DNA of 64,000 nucleotides from Bryopsis sp. KO-2023 (lineage: Eukaryota; Chlorophyta; Ulvophyceae; Bryopsidales; Bryopsidaceae). Below the pieces are notes generated by a model, which was given only the letters and a program-made list of their open reading frames with translations, did not search any database and was not told the origin of the DNA. The stretch spans positions 4,092,001 to 4,156,000 of the forward strand of contig BSYQ01000010.1 of NCBI GenBank assembly GCA_030272585.1, read 5' to 3'. Every line of letters starts with the position of its first letter. Position 1 is the stretch's first letter. Made by a program: the position numbers and the translations under genes. This document shows, one piece after another, positions 11,901 through 23,386 of the stretch.

Positions 11901-12054
11901 CGAGGGTATCCGCAACAAGTTGCTTGGCTGCTGACGTGACGCGTCGTTGCTCTTGTTTCTTCTTTAGGAAGGTGTCGTCTTTCCATTGCCTCCTCAGGCG
12001 GTCCGCTTCATCCAGCCTCTTCGCAACTGCGCCATGGTGCACACTGCCGCGCAT
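8976..12054 (-). CDS. Voltage-gated potassium channel alpha subunit
   Basis: This forms the tetrameric K+ pore of an excitable membrane. Seven exons (12054-11860, 11619-11544, 11454-11164, 10860-10049, 9936-9733, 9606-9337, 9191-8976) close in phase to 687 residues. Rough positions: S1 214-232, S2 248-266, S3 279-296, S4 307-330 with regularly spaced arginines (RVVRLVRIFRVLK), S5 340-365, selectivity filter TVGYGD at 411-416, S6 426-451 with a PISVIG hinge. The 187-residue N-terminus is polar and coiled-coil-like at the start (KRLDEADRLRRQWKDD). I see no clear T1 tetramerisation domain. The about 230-residue C-terminus is predicted helical/coiled-coil and may tetramerise the channel instead. 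No cyclic-nucleotide domain is visible. The start ATG is 264 bp from IFT43's start. Confidence 0.93.
9244..9282. repeat. Alternating GCAT/GCGT tract in a K+ channel intron
   Basis: A short purine-pyrimidine alternating run (repeated GCATGCATGCGTGCATGCATG pattern) lies between the last two exons of the channel gene. Such DNA can adopt left-handed form; no function is implied. Confidence 0.7.
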
Positions 12055-12318
12055 CCTACTGAACTCGAGCAACGAAAATCGAGTTTCCTTGCCTGAGAAC
12101 TTCTGAATGTGTTCGGGGGGTGGATGCCAGAATCACACTGGACACAGAGGCCCGTCTGACCCAGCAGTTGATGCACCATTCATCGGATGAGGGATTTTAG
12201 CCACCATCTTTCACATAACTGGCGTTTTACAGACAGTTGTTTACGATGAGCACGAAAACAGCAGGAAACACTGGCGCGAAACGAAGGCCCTCAGTGACTT
12301 GGCGCGCAGGAATCCACA
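12055..12318. promoter_or_regulatory. Shared promoter of the K+ channel and IFT43
   Basis: The two start codons (12054 minus, 12319 plus) are 264 bp apart and point away from each other. No TATA box stands out. If flagellar genes are co-induced here, an X-box-like or other ciliary element should lie in this stretch; I could not identify one by eye. Confidence 0.55.
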
Positions 12319-14196
12319 ATGGATGAGCAGAAACAGAGGGTGAGGCGGTGTTAAGAAGCTACTTCGTGAAGTCGTCTTCCTTGACGTCTTTTGTGGGAAC
12401 GCGCGCGCAATTGGCGTTTCTTCAGAGGCGAACAAGCTATTATTCTGAGCTTCGCACAGCTCCAGGAGAGATCTTGGTTCTATATACTGAGGAAACTTTT
12501 TCGTGTCTCAGCAAGCCAAAGCCGGCCGACGCGCCGCGAAGGACATCTCAGTGCGGCTACCCAAAACGGACGAGTCGGAGGACGTCCATGCTGAGGTGAA
12601 TGGACACTGGAGGCGTTACTTCGATTGATGGCAAAACATGGCGACCACAGTTGCTTGGTTTCTTGTTGTTGTGGTCGCAACAACTATCGTCCCACAGTTG
12701 AAGCGTTTGCCCTATAGTCGTGATCACGCCCCTCTGCCACGACCTCCTAGTCAATATGCTCTCTTGGAAGAAGAAGAGTGGGTTTTCTTTTGGGAAGGGG
12801 AGGAGCGTTCAGCCAACAACCGCAAAAAAAGTTGTGCAACAATTGAGAGGCCAACAGGAAGCTTCCACGTCTGACAGATGGCAGGTTGATTTCAGGTTCC
12901 ACCAAGCAACGAAACAACACCACACGGACAGGGCAAACTTGAAAACCCTTCTTTGCAAAATGAAGCTGAAACTGGTGAGGGTGGCAAGAAATGGGTCGGA
13001 GTGTCGAGGCGAAAAGCTGCACAAATCACCAAAGAGAGGTAGGAAAACATCACCCAAACACACCTTTATTCCTGTAATCAATCAAGGTTTTCATATCATG
13101 AGTGACTTCGAATTTGATCAGTATGAGAGTTGTAGCTTTATTTCGGTACTATCCAAGAGTGCAAGGAAAGGTGTTGATTGCAACACTCGTGCACTAGAAA
13201 GGCAGATGAAATTATCTACCCTTGAAAGCACCCCATGACAGTCACTGTCCCCCTTGCAGTGACGCCAAAGATGCCAAACAGTTCAAATACGACAGTGATG
13301 AAGACGAATCGGTGAGGTTTCCCCACAGGAGCCTGGCATCCACAAGCCAAAATTCTCATTTTTGCTCCTCCTGTTGTCAATTTCACAAAAAATCCTGTAT
13401 TCACACTGGCATGCACCCACTGATAATCCAACTTCCCAAGAACAAACAGTTGGCCTACCTGGAACACAATGGTGCTTTTTTTCATTACAATTTCAAGAGT
13501 TTTCAGTTTTCATGAGATGGGTTTTGGGCGTAGACGTTGGAGATCCCTGAAATGGATGATGAAGGACACGAGGATATAACTAGAGTGGTTGCTGAGGCCC
13601 CCAAGGTTTCACACACAAGACTCTCTGCTCTAAGGGAAATCGACATATCAGCTACTGAATACTCGAGCAAAAACAAGCATGAAGGGGTGGATTTGTCTTT
13701 GCTCACAGCTTGCCTATGTTCCAAGGAAGAGGTCAGTGGAAACCTCGGTGCTGGATTCTGAATTGACAAATGGATGGGAAGACTTGTTGAGCTGCTCCAA
13801 TTTTCCGATCCGTTGAAAACTTCTGTTTTGTATGTTCGGTACAAAGAGGAAGAGGAAATTGAAACCCGATTCCGTTGCTCAGTATTTTTTTTTTCTAATT
13901 TGCATTTTTTTCTTTAATGTTGGGTAATAATCAATGGCAGAGAAATGAAACCGTCTTCACCGATCCATCCTCAACCCCCCCCCCCAAAAAATAAATAAAT
14001 CTGCAACGATTAATGACGAGTGCATTCTGTGATTCCCATGGTTGATGACAGTAATGTTTTGTTTCTGTGTGGATTATGGCAGGTTGAAGAATGGGATGGA
14101 GTGTGGGAGCCTGAGGAGCTGCTGACCGACATCGCATCTCGGATCAATGCCAAGAATTCTATTGCATCTTCAACACAGAAGAAGCAACTGTCGTAA
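12319..14196 (+). CDS. IFT43: Intraflagellar transport protein 43 homologue
   Basis: IFT43 is a small subunit of the IFT-A complex, which drives retrograde traffic and membrane-protein entry in cilia. Six exons (12319-12339, 12512-12595, 12896-13038, 13260-13311, 13534-13731, 14083-14196) close in phase to 203 residues, the normal size. The N-terminal part has AKAGRRAAKDIS, then KKWVGVSRRKAAQITKE in the position of the family's tryptophan-basic segment. The conserved C-terminal block reads IPEMDDEGHEDITRVVAEAP, then VDLSLLTACL and EEWDGVWEPEELLTDI, matching the IFT43 order (I-P-x-x-x-D, D-L-x-L-L-T, E-x-D-x-x-W). The acceptor of exon 5 could be nine bases later. This gene is the direct evidence that the organism makes a flagellum at some stage. 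Confidence 0.88.
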
Positions 14197-14855
14197 TAGA
14201 ATTGTGGAAGCCCCGAAACTAAAACACCGACATGCTTGTTGGGATCACCCATAAAAAAGAACTGTTGATCAAACAAGCAGCTGAATCAAGAGTTTTCCAC
14301 ACAAACAGTATCCCATTAAAATTCTTGATAGCAAAAAAAAGGTGCCTTTTTCTCAAATAGATGACATAAATGAGACAACGAAAGCCTCACAAATCAACAC
14401 CAATCAAATAGAAATCTCTTCTACCACCTTCCCACTGGAGCCCTGATTTTTGACAAGAAATAGGTGCAGATGTCTTATCACACAGCTCGACCCCTTCGAT
14501 CGATGACAAAATAAAAGGAGAAAGAAAGAGGATCAAAAAAACACAAATGCCTTCCCTCAAGTGGATTCGGGCACCCCAGCCCGACCCCTTTCCACCAAAA
14601 CCCCAACTAAAGTCATTGCCCCATTTTTGAAAAGATCACCCCAGTGCAATCCAACAGTCCTCGAATTAGAAACTTCACAGAATACATGAATCTGTAAGCA
14701 CGCAATGGTTGCCTTTCTCCTGATTCCTCAAGGACAGCTACCAGCTGCCACAACATCCCCCTCCACCACCAACTTTGCATGGAAAATGGTATTTCCAATG
14801 ATCCAGAATCACTCTTCCTTCAAAAACAGTAGACCATTTTTTTCTCCGCCGGGAT
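14197..14855. other. Convergent 3' spacer, IFT43 and DnaJ
   Basis: No gene seen. Short A-runs and two possible AATAAA-like signals (about 14336 and 14510 on the plus strand) suit the IFT43 3' end. Confidence 0.5.
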
Positions 14856-15863
14856 TCAAGAGAGCGCCTGCCGAATCAAATCCTTTTGTCCGTCATCGAG
14901 ATTTCGAGGGAATCTGACCGAAAATTCTATCAACAAATCTCCCTTCCGCCCGGTTTTCGAATTGGGCATCCCCTCCCCTCGAACGATTTTATTCTTCTCA
15001 GGATTTGCCACGTCAGTCATCGGGATTTTCAATGGCCTCCCATCCAGATGCCTCAAATGAATTTCGGTCCCACACAGCGCATCCACCAATTCTATCCTCC
15101 GTTTGTGCACCAAATCGTCACCCTTCCTCTCGAAAACATCGTGAGGTTTTTCCTCCAGGACAAACACTATGTCAGACGGGATCGTCCCGGGGTTTTCATT
15201 GCCCTTCTCCTCGAAAGTGATCTTGGTGCCCTTCTTCCAACCCGGTTTCACATTGATTTCCAGAATCTCCGTGACATCCCGCATGCCCCCTGTTGCCTCC
15301 ATCACCCTCCGGCTGATTTTCATTTTCTTGGTGACCCCACTGTACAATTCCTCCAAGGTGCACCGAACAGGTTGAACGCTGGGGGGTCCCTTTTTCCTCC
15401 GTCGCATGGACGGCCTCCCATAACCATCGTCGAATCCTCCGAAACCACTCCCACTCATTCCTGGCATACCCCCCATCCCTCCCATTCCTGGCATTCCACC
15501 CATTCCCCCCATGCCTCCCCCAAGGATATCGTGCATCATATCACCTCCAAAAAAAGCCCTAAAAATATCGTCGGCGTTCGACGGAGTGAAGTTGAACCCG
15601 CCACCGCTGAATCCAGCCCCGCCACCGCCCATCCCTTGCTTCAACCCTTCCTCGCCGAACATATCGTAGGTTTTCTTTTTCTCGGGGTCCGACAAGACTT
15701 CGAACGCCTCGGACACCTCTTTGAACTTCTTCTCGGCCGCCTCCTTATTGTCTGGATTCTTATCGGGGTGATATTTCATCGCGAGTTTTCTGTACGCTTT
15801 TTTCAACTCGGTTTCCCCCACATTCTTATCCACGCCGAGGACTTTATAATAGTCCTTCCCCAT
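14856..15863 (-). CDS. Type II DnaJ/Hsp40 co-chaperone (DNAJB1/Sis1-like)
   Basis: An Hsp70 co-chaperone of the cytosol or nucleus: the J domain stimulates Hsp70 ATPase and the C-terminal domains hold unfolded substrate. The gene is intronless, 335 residues, starting at ATG 15863. The J domain (about 1-70) begins [10 protein letters not shown] and has HPD at 32-34. A Gly/Phe/Met-rich linker with GGM repeats spans about 72-150. There is no CxxCxGxG zinc-finger region, which makes it type II. C-terminal domains I and II follow ([20 protein letters not shown], then [20 protein letters not shown]). There is no organelle signal and no C-terminal CaaX box. The family call is firm. Confidence 0.95.
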   Translation of the reverse strand: MGKDYYKVLGVDKNVGETELKKAYRKLAMKYHPDKNPDNKEAAEKKFKEVSEAFEVLSDPEKKKTYDMFGEEGLKQGMGGGGAGFSGGGFNFTPSNADDIFRAFFGGDMMHDILGGGMGGMGGMPGMGGMGGMPGMSGSGFGGFDDGYGRPSMRRRKKGPPSVQPVRCTLEELYSGVTKKMKISRRVMEATGGMRDVTEILEINVKPGWKKGTKITFEEKGNENPGTIPSDIVFVLEEKPHDVFERKGDDLVHKRRIELVDALCGTEIHLRHLDGRPLKIPMTDVANPEKNKIVRGEGMPNSKTGRKGDLLIEFSVRFPRNLDDGQKDLIRQALS

Positions 15864-16881
15864 CACGCCAAGGATGTATTTCCTGTTCTTTTCTTTTCAA
15901 CCCTGACCTCTTCTCGCTTTTCTTATTCCACAGAGACACGCCAATCTCCAAGGAGTCCCTGGCACGAAGTCTGGATTCAAAAATAGCCCCTTCAATAAAT
16001 CGCTCTGCTGATCTGCTTTGAGTCTGTTCGCTTGAAATTCAAACAATTGGGAAAACAAGGTTGACCCACGAGACAACCAGCAAAGTTACTCCTGTCACTG
16101 AAACGAAAAACACGGATCCCTGAAAAGCAGCCCACCCAGTCGAAACAGCAATGTAGTGCACGAACCCCTGGATATCTCAGCAGTGCGTTCGATTGCCTTA
16201 ATTTCCTGTTGATACCGTCTGGCTATACTTTTCGCAACGTCCGTGTGTTCGCTGGCAGGTGAATAAAACGCTGGGCGGAAGTGGCGCGAGTCAATTAGAG
16301 GGAAGGTTCTGGAAAGACAACGCAAGAGCGCGCGCACGGGGATCGAGTGTTCAATGCTGAAGCCAGGGTGTAGAACTTTTGCCTTTGTAACATTTCACAC
16401 CTCTGGATTGGGTGAAGTCGCAAAAAGGAACCCCTCTGGGGTTAACAGGAACAGGGAAAGAGTCCAGCAAACACTTGAGTTACAAACGCACGATAACAAA
16501 GGCAGGGAAGGGAAAAAACCCCGCTGGATATGGATTTCCAGCATTTTGAACTCCCATGATCATCGGGGTTCGCTTCTCCATTTCAAAATCCAGATTTCTG
16601 GCGGAGCCCGATTCCCAAACCATGTCAATGGAAATTCTATGGCAAATCACACTGCCCCTATTCCTAACCTCAATTGGCTGTCTTCTGGTGCGAAATCGAC
16701 CACAGAAAACACTCTTAACAAGAACACAAGAAAACTTGAGTAAAAAAAAGAAACCTGCTTAACACCACGGTTCAATCCCCAGCACCATCTCAGAACACCC
16801 CTCCTTGGCCAGAAAGAATTTTAAAAAAAATCAAACAGTGGTTATCTAACTTATTCCTAGCTTATTTGTTCCCTCTAGCGC
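15864..16881. other. DnaJ upstream region with weak open frames
   Basis: Holds the DnaJ promoter/5' UTR. A minus frame at about 16120-16310 gives the protein-like KSIARRYQQEIKAIERT but lacks an ATG. A plus frame from ATG 16354 to 16743 (129 codons) is basic and of unlike composition to neighbours. Neither is supported by splice sites or homology I can recognise. I leave both as unproven. Confidence 0.35.
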
Positions 16882-18219
16882 TCACTTCTGTCTGTGAATG
16901 CCAGCCGCCATTTGGAGCTCGACACGTATATTGGAAGATGATTCTTCTCGCATGGGGTCCTCCTCTGAACCCATCTCATCCAAAACCTCGTAATTCACTG
17001 CATGTCCGTAAACATCCCCCGCCCACGCATACAAAGCCATTCCACCCACTGACAGAACGGTGGCGATCGCAAAAGCCCACCAGTGCTCCCCGAATCCCCC
17101 GAAGAACATCATCCTCAAGGGCACCGACCAAATCGACATTCCCAGCATGGATAGCTGCATTACGGTGGCCCCTGACCAAGCCAGAACGATGGGGTAAAGG
17201 CAATAAAAGCAAAAAGTGGCGAACACCGCCGAGAATCTCAACAACCCCGTTTCATTTGTCGATGCCCAGCTGGATTCGTGCTCCCCAAGCAAAAACACCC
17301 CAATCGATGCGTAGAGGATTCCGAACGCCCCCATCATGCACAGCAGCTCTCGGCTTGGCGCGTTGGCCTTTAAGACTTTTTCCATCCATATCGAATTTGC
17401 CGAGTACAGGGCCGAACCCAACAGGATCAGAAAATCACCCAGCAAGGGATTCGAACCTGCTCCCTCATCTCCATTGTCAGACAGGAGCAGCATGCCCATC
17501 CCCACTAGAGCCACCGCTATCCCAATGTAATGAAAAAACGTATAACGTGCTTTCAGAATGTAATGTGATAGAGGGACGCACACCAGAACCCCTGCTGGGG
17601 TCAACAGACTCCAGCTGGTTATGGTAGTGTAGGAAAGAGCTGCAATTGTGGAGTAGGTGGCCAGGACATCCATTCCTGCGATCCCCAGGTAACTGTACCA
17701 TTTGTTAACGAACTTCTTGCGATAGATAAGCATCAAAGCCCCATTTACGGCGAGTAGGAGCACATATTGGAAGGCAGTTTGGGTCATTGGGAGGTTTTCT
17801 TTCCCAAGCCCCTCCGTTGCAGATCCTGGTGGCGTGTCGATAAAGAAAAATGATGTCAGGCGATAAGAAAAAGTGAACGCAATTCTTTTTTATTGATGCT
17901 CCCCCTACCCCCACCTCATGCATTTTTTAATGGGTTGCTCTCTTTTGAAAAGAAAAAAACACACAGACAGGAGTAATTGACTTGGCAAGAAATAAGAAAA
18001 GTTGATTGGATGGCAGTGAGGTTTTTCTCTCCCCTCCAAAAAAGTCGTGAAAGTGCTGGCGATCGCAGAGAAATGAAAATGCAATTACTCCTTTCGAAGT
18101 GAGTTTGCGAAGGAACTTCACCTACCACCAAGAGACCCGAGGATTGCTGTGATTTGCCCAACAAACACCCCTCCCAGCCATTTCCGCTGCGCCAGTCGAT
18201 CAGCTAAGGAATCGGTCAT
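16882..18219 (-). CDS. SLC35F-type drug/metabolite transporter
   Basis: A multi-span membrane transporter of the DMT superfamily. SLC35F members are mostly uncharacterised carriers. Two exons join in phase 1: 18219-18126 (ATG, then MTDSLADRLAQRKWLGGVF and the first span VGQITAILGSLG) and 17825-16882, giving 345 residues and ten predicted spans. The match is strongest around QTAFQYVLLLAVNGALMLIY and GMDVLATYSTIAALSYTTIT, where SLC35F proteins have the N-Y/A-x-x-A-Y-x-(Y)-T-T-(I/L)-T-S motif, and at the two EamA-like repeats (VALVGMGMLLLSDNG; FAIATVLSVGGMALYAW). The C-terminus is acidic and cytosolic. The substrate cannot be predicted. Confidence 0.88.
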
Positions 18220-19397
18220 TTCTCTATTACATCAACTAATGGTGGTTCCCTGCAGCCGCCACAAAGAAATGTTTTTTCCCAATCCAGAAATAACAATGAA
18301 TTCTACTAATGCAGGTGAAGTTATCTGCAAAAAAAACAAAGGGGAGGAAAAGCCTAACTCAAAACAAATATCCCACTCCAGGTTAGATTTCTTACGGGTT
18401 GCCCCCTCGTCCACTCTTGGTCGAAATATTTTGCTCAAAGACTGCTCTCTCTGTACCCCAATCCGAGGAATGTTCTGTTGATTGGACCTTGGTGTGGGAA
18501 ACCCACAGGCAGAAATGCATTGTTCCACATCCACGAACAAAAAAAAGGAGGGCTGTCCTGGACGCTCGACCGTACTTTTTTCCCGAAAAAGTCGTCCAAT
18601 ATTTTTCGGCATGTCAGACATTGGACACCAGCCCGAGGACAAGCGCACGTGTCGTGATTGAACGGGCGGATTTTCGTTTGGGTGGGCCTACAGTTTTCCC
18701 CTCGGCAGTTTTCGTCGTTCCAGGATATTATAGATTTCGAGCGATACATTCTTTTGTTACGCTCCGGCGGCTTCCACAAACGAGCGAGCTCCCGTGAACA
18801 GACACACGGCAAGTTGCTTTGTGTGGTTATTTTTTCCCTGAAACAAGAAAAAAAAAGCCAGTGAAAACAAAAATATCTCTTTGGTAGCGCTTCAAGTGGA
18901 GCATCTAAAATTGGATTGGGGGGTGGTGGCAGGGCAAGCTTCCTTGATGAAATTCTATATTTTTTTATTAATATTTTAGGCGCTTTCTTTGCAGTCACTG
19001 TGCAGCATTCTTGAAACAGAGAATTACAGTTTTCGTGTCGGGCTGCACATGCAAGGATATCACAAAGTTGCCTCAAAAATAAAGCTCCAGATTTTTTTAA
19101 TGGAAGTTTTTTGGAGCATTCCTCCGATATAATTTTGAACGTGATGCTTTCCAATTCAAGTGTCTAATTTTGGCCGGACTGCTGACTGAACAGATCGAAT
19201 TTTCAAACCAGGCCAGGCCAGGAGAAGAAAACATTGCACACGCTCGGACAACCTGGGAATTTTTTTTCAACAGCAAGGTTAAAAACTGGAAAAAAAACTA
19301 TCCCGAATTTCTTTTCAAAAAAAGGGGGGGGAGGAGACAAAAGGAAAGGCTCATAGCATAACGTCTGAAAGTACAATTTCAGACAGAGAGAAAAAAA
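18220..19397. other. Divergent intergenic region, SLC35F and DGAT1
   Basis: About 1.2 kb between two divergent starts. A long minus frame (18435-19154) lacks an early ATG, is cysteine/lysine-rich and reads through T-runs; I take it as chance. No other gene is visible, so this probably holds both promoters and 5' UTRs. Confidence 0.5.
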
Positions 19398-22300
19398 ATG
19401 CCTGGCAAAAAGCATGATGGGGCTGGGGTTGCCCCAGACGTTGCATTTCTGGAAGCAGAATTGAGCAAAGCTTTGGAATTGAACGCTCATTTGAAGGAGC
19501 AACTGGTAGCCAGTCAGCTGCTGTCCGTCCGAATGCAAGGGGCTCTGTACAAATACACGAGCTACCCTGTGGGGCTGTTCAACAGCCCCTGGACCGAGGG
19601 GTTTTTCACTCTGCACGGAAGCATGCTGAAATATTTCCGATCGGAGAAGGAAGGCGCTGTCCAGCCCAGATTGGGTGTGGAGGTGACAGGGTCAAACATC
19701 GAATGGGAGGGCTTGAAACAAGGGAGGTATTGGACGTTCGGATTAAAAGATTTGGCGGGCTGCCATTTGATAAGATTGAGCTCCGAAAATCGGTGAGTGG
19801 GGAAAGTCGAAAAGAGAAAAAGTGAAACTGATTTGAAAAGATTTCTAAATTTACTTCTTTTTTCTTATATCTGACATTGAAGCTGAAAGCCCCGTGTATC
19901 CGGAAGGGTTTGTTCTAGTTTTTTTGTTTTAAAAAAACACAGTGGGGTAACATCTGCGAGTGTTTCTCAATATTTCCTTGTACAAGAATAAATGTTCAAT
20001 TGTGCAAATGGACAGGGCGGTCGCTGAAAAATGGATCGAAGCCCTGGAGGGTGCTGGGGCCACCCCAGCCGATGCTGCCTTGGGCCACGCCAATTTCAGT
20101 CAGCTAGACAGAACTACTTCAGCCCCTCCCAGCAGCACTGCCATTCCCCATGGCCGAAAACCAAATCATTCCAGAAACAAGCCTTCGCTGGGGTCTTTCG
20201 AAGAGCTGGTGGACTCGCCAACACCACCCCCTTCTGGGGGTAGTGGGGGTGGGACAGGGGCCACCCCCAGGTCGGGGGTGAGTAGGAAAGGCCATGGGAG
20301 CGATAGTAGGGAGGGGAGCTTGGGTGGATCTGTGGGGTCTAACACCTCCGAGGCTGAAACAGCACAGCACGCCAAAAAGTACAGGTGAGGGTTTGTGGTG
20401 AATTGAGATTCCATAATCGACAAAATGACTGTTTTTCTGTTTATTATTATTATTTTTTGGGGAGGGGTGGGGGAAGAAAACGAGAATGAGAATGAGAAAG
20501 TTACAGGTTTAGGTTGGCCCATTTTGCTCATCAAGTTGTAGATAAATTAAGTCCCAAGTTTCTGTAACCAGGGTCGATTCCAGCAGATTTTTGCAAGGTT
20601 AGTTTTCAAGGATCGGAAAATAATGATTGAGGGAGGGGATGGTTTAACTACCAACGGTGGTTTCCATTGATTCAAGGTGATGATTTGTTTTTTCTTGCCC
20701 AGTCCGATGCTTGGCTCCACCCCTCTGCATAAAGAGGAGACCGCCAGCATTTTGTCGACGGAAAGACTGGCTCTAGTGCCTCATCCTGGCCTGGTCAATT
20801 TGGGGGTGGTAGTTTTGGTGGCGACCAATTTCAGGCTGATTCTAGAGAACATGTTCAAGTATGGCGTCCTTTTCAATCCGCTTCGATGGGTGGAGGAATT
20901 TTTCTGGGGATCTTTTCAGCCCCTCATGCTGTGCTGGCCAGTGCTGGGAGCTTGTGTGCTCGCAGCTCTGGGAATAGAGGTGGGTGACCCACACATTTTC
21001 CCCTCTTTTTTCTTATTTTTGGAATATTTGTTTTTTAAATGGATCAATGACCAGGTCACCCACAGTGTGTTTTTTGTGGCCCATTGTGGCCCCCAGAAAT
21101 ATTCGCCCGGCAATATTTGGGGCCACAAAAGGGCCACTAAAAGATGAAACAGCGAAATTTAGGGCCAGCGAACTTTAAAAAAAATACACCGGTTACCTGT
21201 ACCTCAACATCCCAGATTAACAAAACGAGCATCATTTTCCAATCTTTGTATTTGTTTTTTTTTGGGGGGGGGGTCTAGATCTACGGAGCGAGGCGAGTGA
21301 ACGAAGTGGTGATGAAACGGCGAGGCCTGACGAAAAAATTCGGATCCAACAAGAAGCAAGGTTCCCGACAACGGAGGCTATCCTCCGAAGAAATCCCGGA
21401 AGCGGCGGCCTCCTCCCACGACTCCATGAAAAGATTCAACCACTTGGTGGTTCTCTGCCACATCATGATCACGCTGGCATGCCTGATGGGCCCTCTGTAC
21501 TTCGTGTCAAAATCGGAAGGCTCCATTGCCCCTTGCTTTGTGGTGACGCTCTGTACTTTGACGGTGTGGATGAAATTGGTGTCGTTCGCCCATTGCAACT
21601 ACGATTTGAGGCAAGCCAGATTGAACGAGGATCGGAGACCAGGGGAAAGGGACTCCATGCATCCCATCGAAGGGGCTGACCAACCGCTGATGTATCCGGA
21701 GAATTTGACGATCAGCCATGTGATGTACTTCATGTTTGCCCCTACGCTAACTTATCAGATAACCTATCCAAGAAGTGGCAAGGTGTGGTGAGAGTCTACC
21801 ATGATTTTTCATTCGGAGCTTTTCGTATGGAGTTCTGTAACGAAGCTGAAGGACTCCCCCTTCCTCCAGTACAAACATCGATATTGAAACGACTGCCTCA
21901 TTGCTTCTGAACAATGGAAAACTGGAAAAGAACACTACAGCCCCTGGCTTTGTGTGATTTTTTTGTGTTTTTCAGATTCGGTTCCGATGGCTGGGACGCC
22001 GCTGCTTGGAGTTTATCGTGACGTTGGCCCTGCTGATGGTTATCACCGATCAGTACATCTTCCCTGCCGTGCAAAATTCTGTGGCTTCCATAAGGGAGCG
22101 AAACACCGGGGTTTACGTCGAGAGGGTGTTGAAATTGTCCATTCCGGTCGTGTATGCTTGGCTTTGCATGTTTTACCTGCTCTTCCATGTGTGGTTGAAC
22201 ATTTTGGCTGAGCTGTTGCGGTTTGGGGATCGGGTAAGGAGGTCAACAGGAAAGTGTTACTACTTTTGATTTCTGAAAACGCTAAGGCAAATTCTGCCTA

Positions 22301-23386
22301 TCATAAATTCAGCCTGCAATTCAGCTTCTACTGAGGTCACCTGTGGTCCCATTCGTTTTTGAGTTACATTTTTTGTCTTTGATTTTCTGACTATCGAGTG
22401 CATGGATGGGTGAGGGGTACTGTACTGTGCGTCAGGTCGTTACTGTCTGTTTCAGTTTGACTAATTCTTACATCGTGCTTTTTTTTATTATTATTATTTT
22501 GAAGCTATGTTTTCGCTCCTCCGGTTGTTTAATTCGTTTATTTTTTTCTTAATTTTTTTGTCAGGAATTTTACAAGGACTGGTGGAATGCCACGAATTTG
22601 GGGGAGTATTGGAGAATGTGGAACATGCCGGTCCACAAATGGATGCTCAGAACAGTGTACTATCCGGCGGTGAACTGGGGCATCGGAAGAAACGCTGCCA
22701 TGCTGTTGGTCTTTTTTGTGTCGGCTGTGTTCCACGAAGTTGCTGTTGCAGTTCCGTTGAAGTTGACCAGAGCAGTGCCTTGGTCCTTTCTGGGGATTTT
22801 AGCCCAGGTACGGTGACCTCTTCTTATTCTTCATTCCAAAGTGAATTTTTGAAAACGGAACCTTTGAATCTATGCGCAGATACTCCCTTCCATTGTCTGT
22901 CCAGTCAATGTTGTTTGTAAGAAGTAACATGGATTTTTTAAACGTAAGAATCCTGGTAGTTATATGTATATTTCATTAAGAAAATAGTCATGCTTGTGTA
23001 TCTGGTCCTTTCATTCTATTATAACCATCAATTGTTACTGCTCCAGTAACATATCATATTCTGTCTTAATATCTGGAATTGTATATTCTTTTTCTTGTTT
23101 TATTCCTCAAGTTTCTTGTCCAATGTGTTTGCTCCTCACAATGGATGGGATCGTTGGATCCTTTTTTTTTCTCAGCCCAATAATTTTTCCCAAAGAAAGC
23201 TCTTTTTTTTTTTCGTTTCCTGCTCCACAGGTGCCAATGATATTCATTTCACAGAGCATCCAGAAACAATGGGGGGACCGTTTTGGAAACGTAATATTTT
23301 GGGTTTCTTTCTGCGTGATCGGTCAACCAATTTGCATCATGTCGTATTATTACGACTGGGTGCAGGCCACCACATTGATGAATTGA
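19398..23386 (+). CDS. DGAT1: Acyl-CoA:diacylglycerol acyltransferase 1 with N-terminal PH domain
   Basis: DGAT1 makes triacylglycerol from diacylglycerol and acyl-CoA in the ER membrane, the last step of storage-oil synthesis. Seven exons (19398-19792, 20016-20384, 20703-20979, 21279-21782, 21976-22233, 22565-22807, 23231-23386) close in phase to 733 residues, against about 500 in plants and animals. The extra length is an N-terminal PH domain (about 51-150: WTEGFFTLHGSMLKYF to EKWIEALEGAG) and a Ser/Pro/Gly linker (150-255). The MBOAT part has NFRLILENMFKYGVL, the FYKDWWN motif (603-609) and the active-site histidine at about 658 in FFVSAVFHEV. The PH domain probably binds phosphoinositide or a regulator. 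Intron 3 holds a fold-back repeat. Confidence 0.95.
21061..21180. repeat. Dispersed fold-back repeat, copy 1 (DGAT1 intron 3)
   Basis: The left arm GTGGCCCATTGTGGCCCC (21077-21094) and right arm GGGGCCACAAAAGGGCCAC (21120-21138) are inverted repeats around a 25-bp loop. A 3' tail follows (AAAAGATGAAACAG, then GGCCAGCGAACTT). The same arms and tail recur in the same order at 48462-48615, so this is an interspersed repeat, not local folding alone. It could be a MITE-like or short retroposed element. Confidence 0.7.

Noticed and set aside
16765-16795. Possible tRNA T-arm (GGTTCAATCCC)
   Set aside because: The flanking bases do not pair as a T-stem and no acceptor or anticodon arm is found.
18435-19154. 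239-codon minus-strand frame between SLC35F and DGAT1
   Set aside because: It begins without ATG, is rich in Cys/Lys/Phe from A/T runs and lies in a promoter region.
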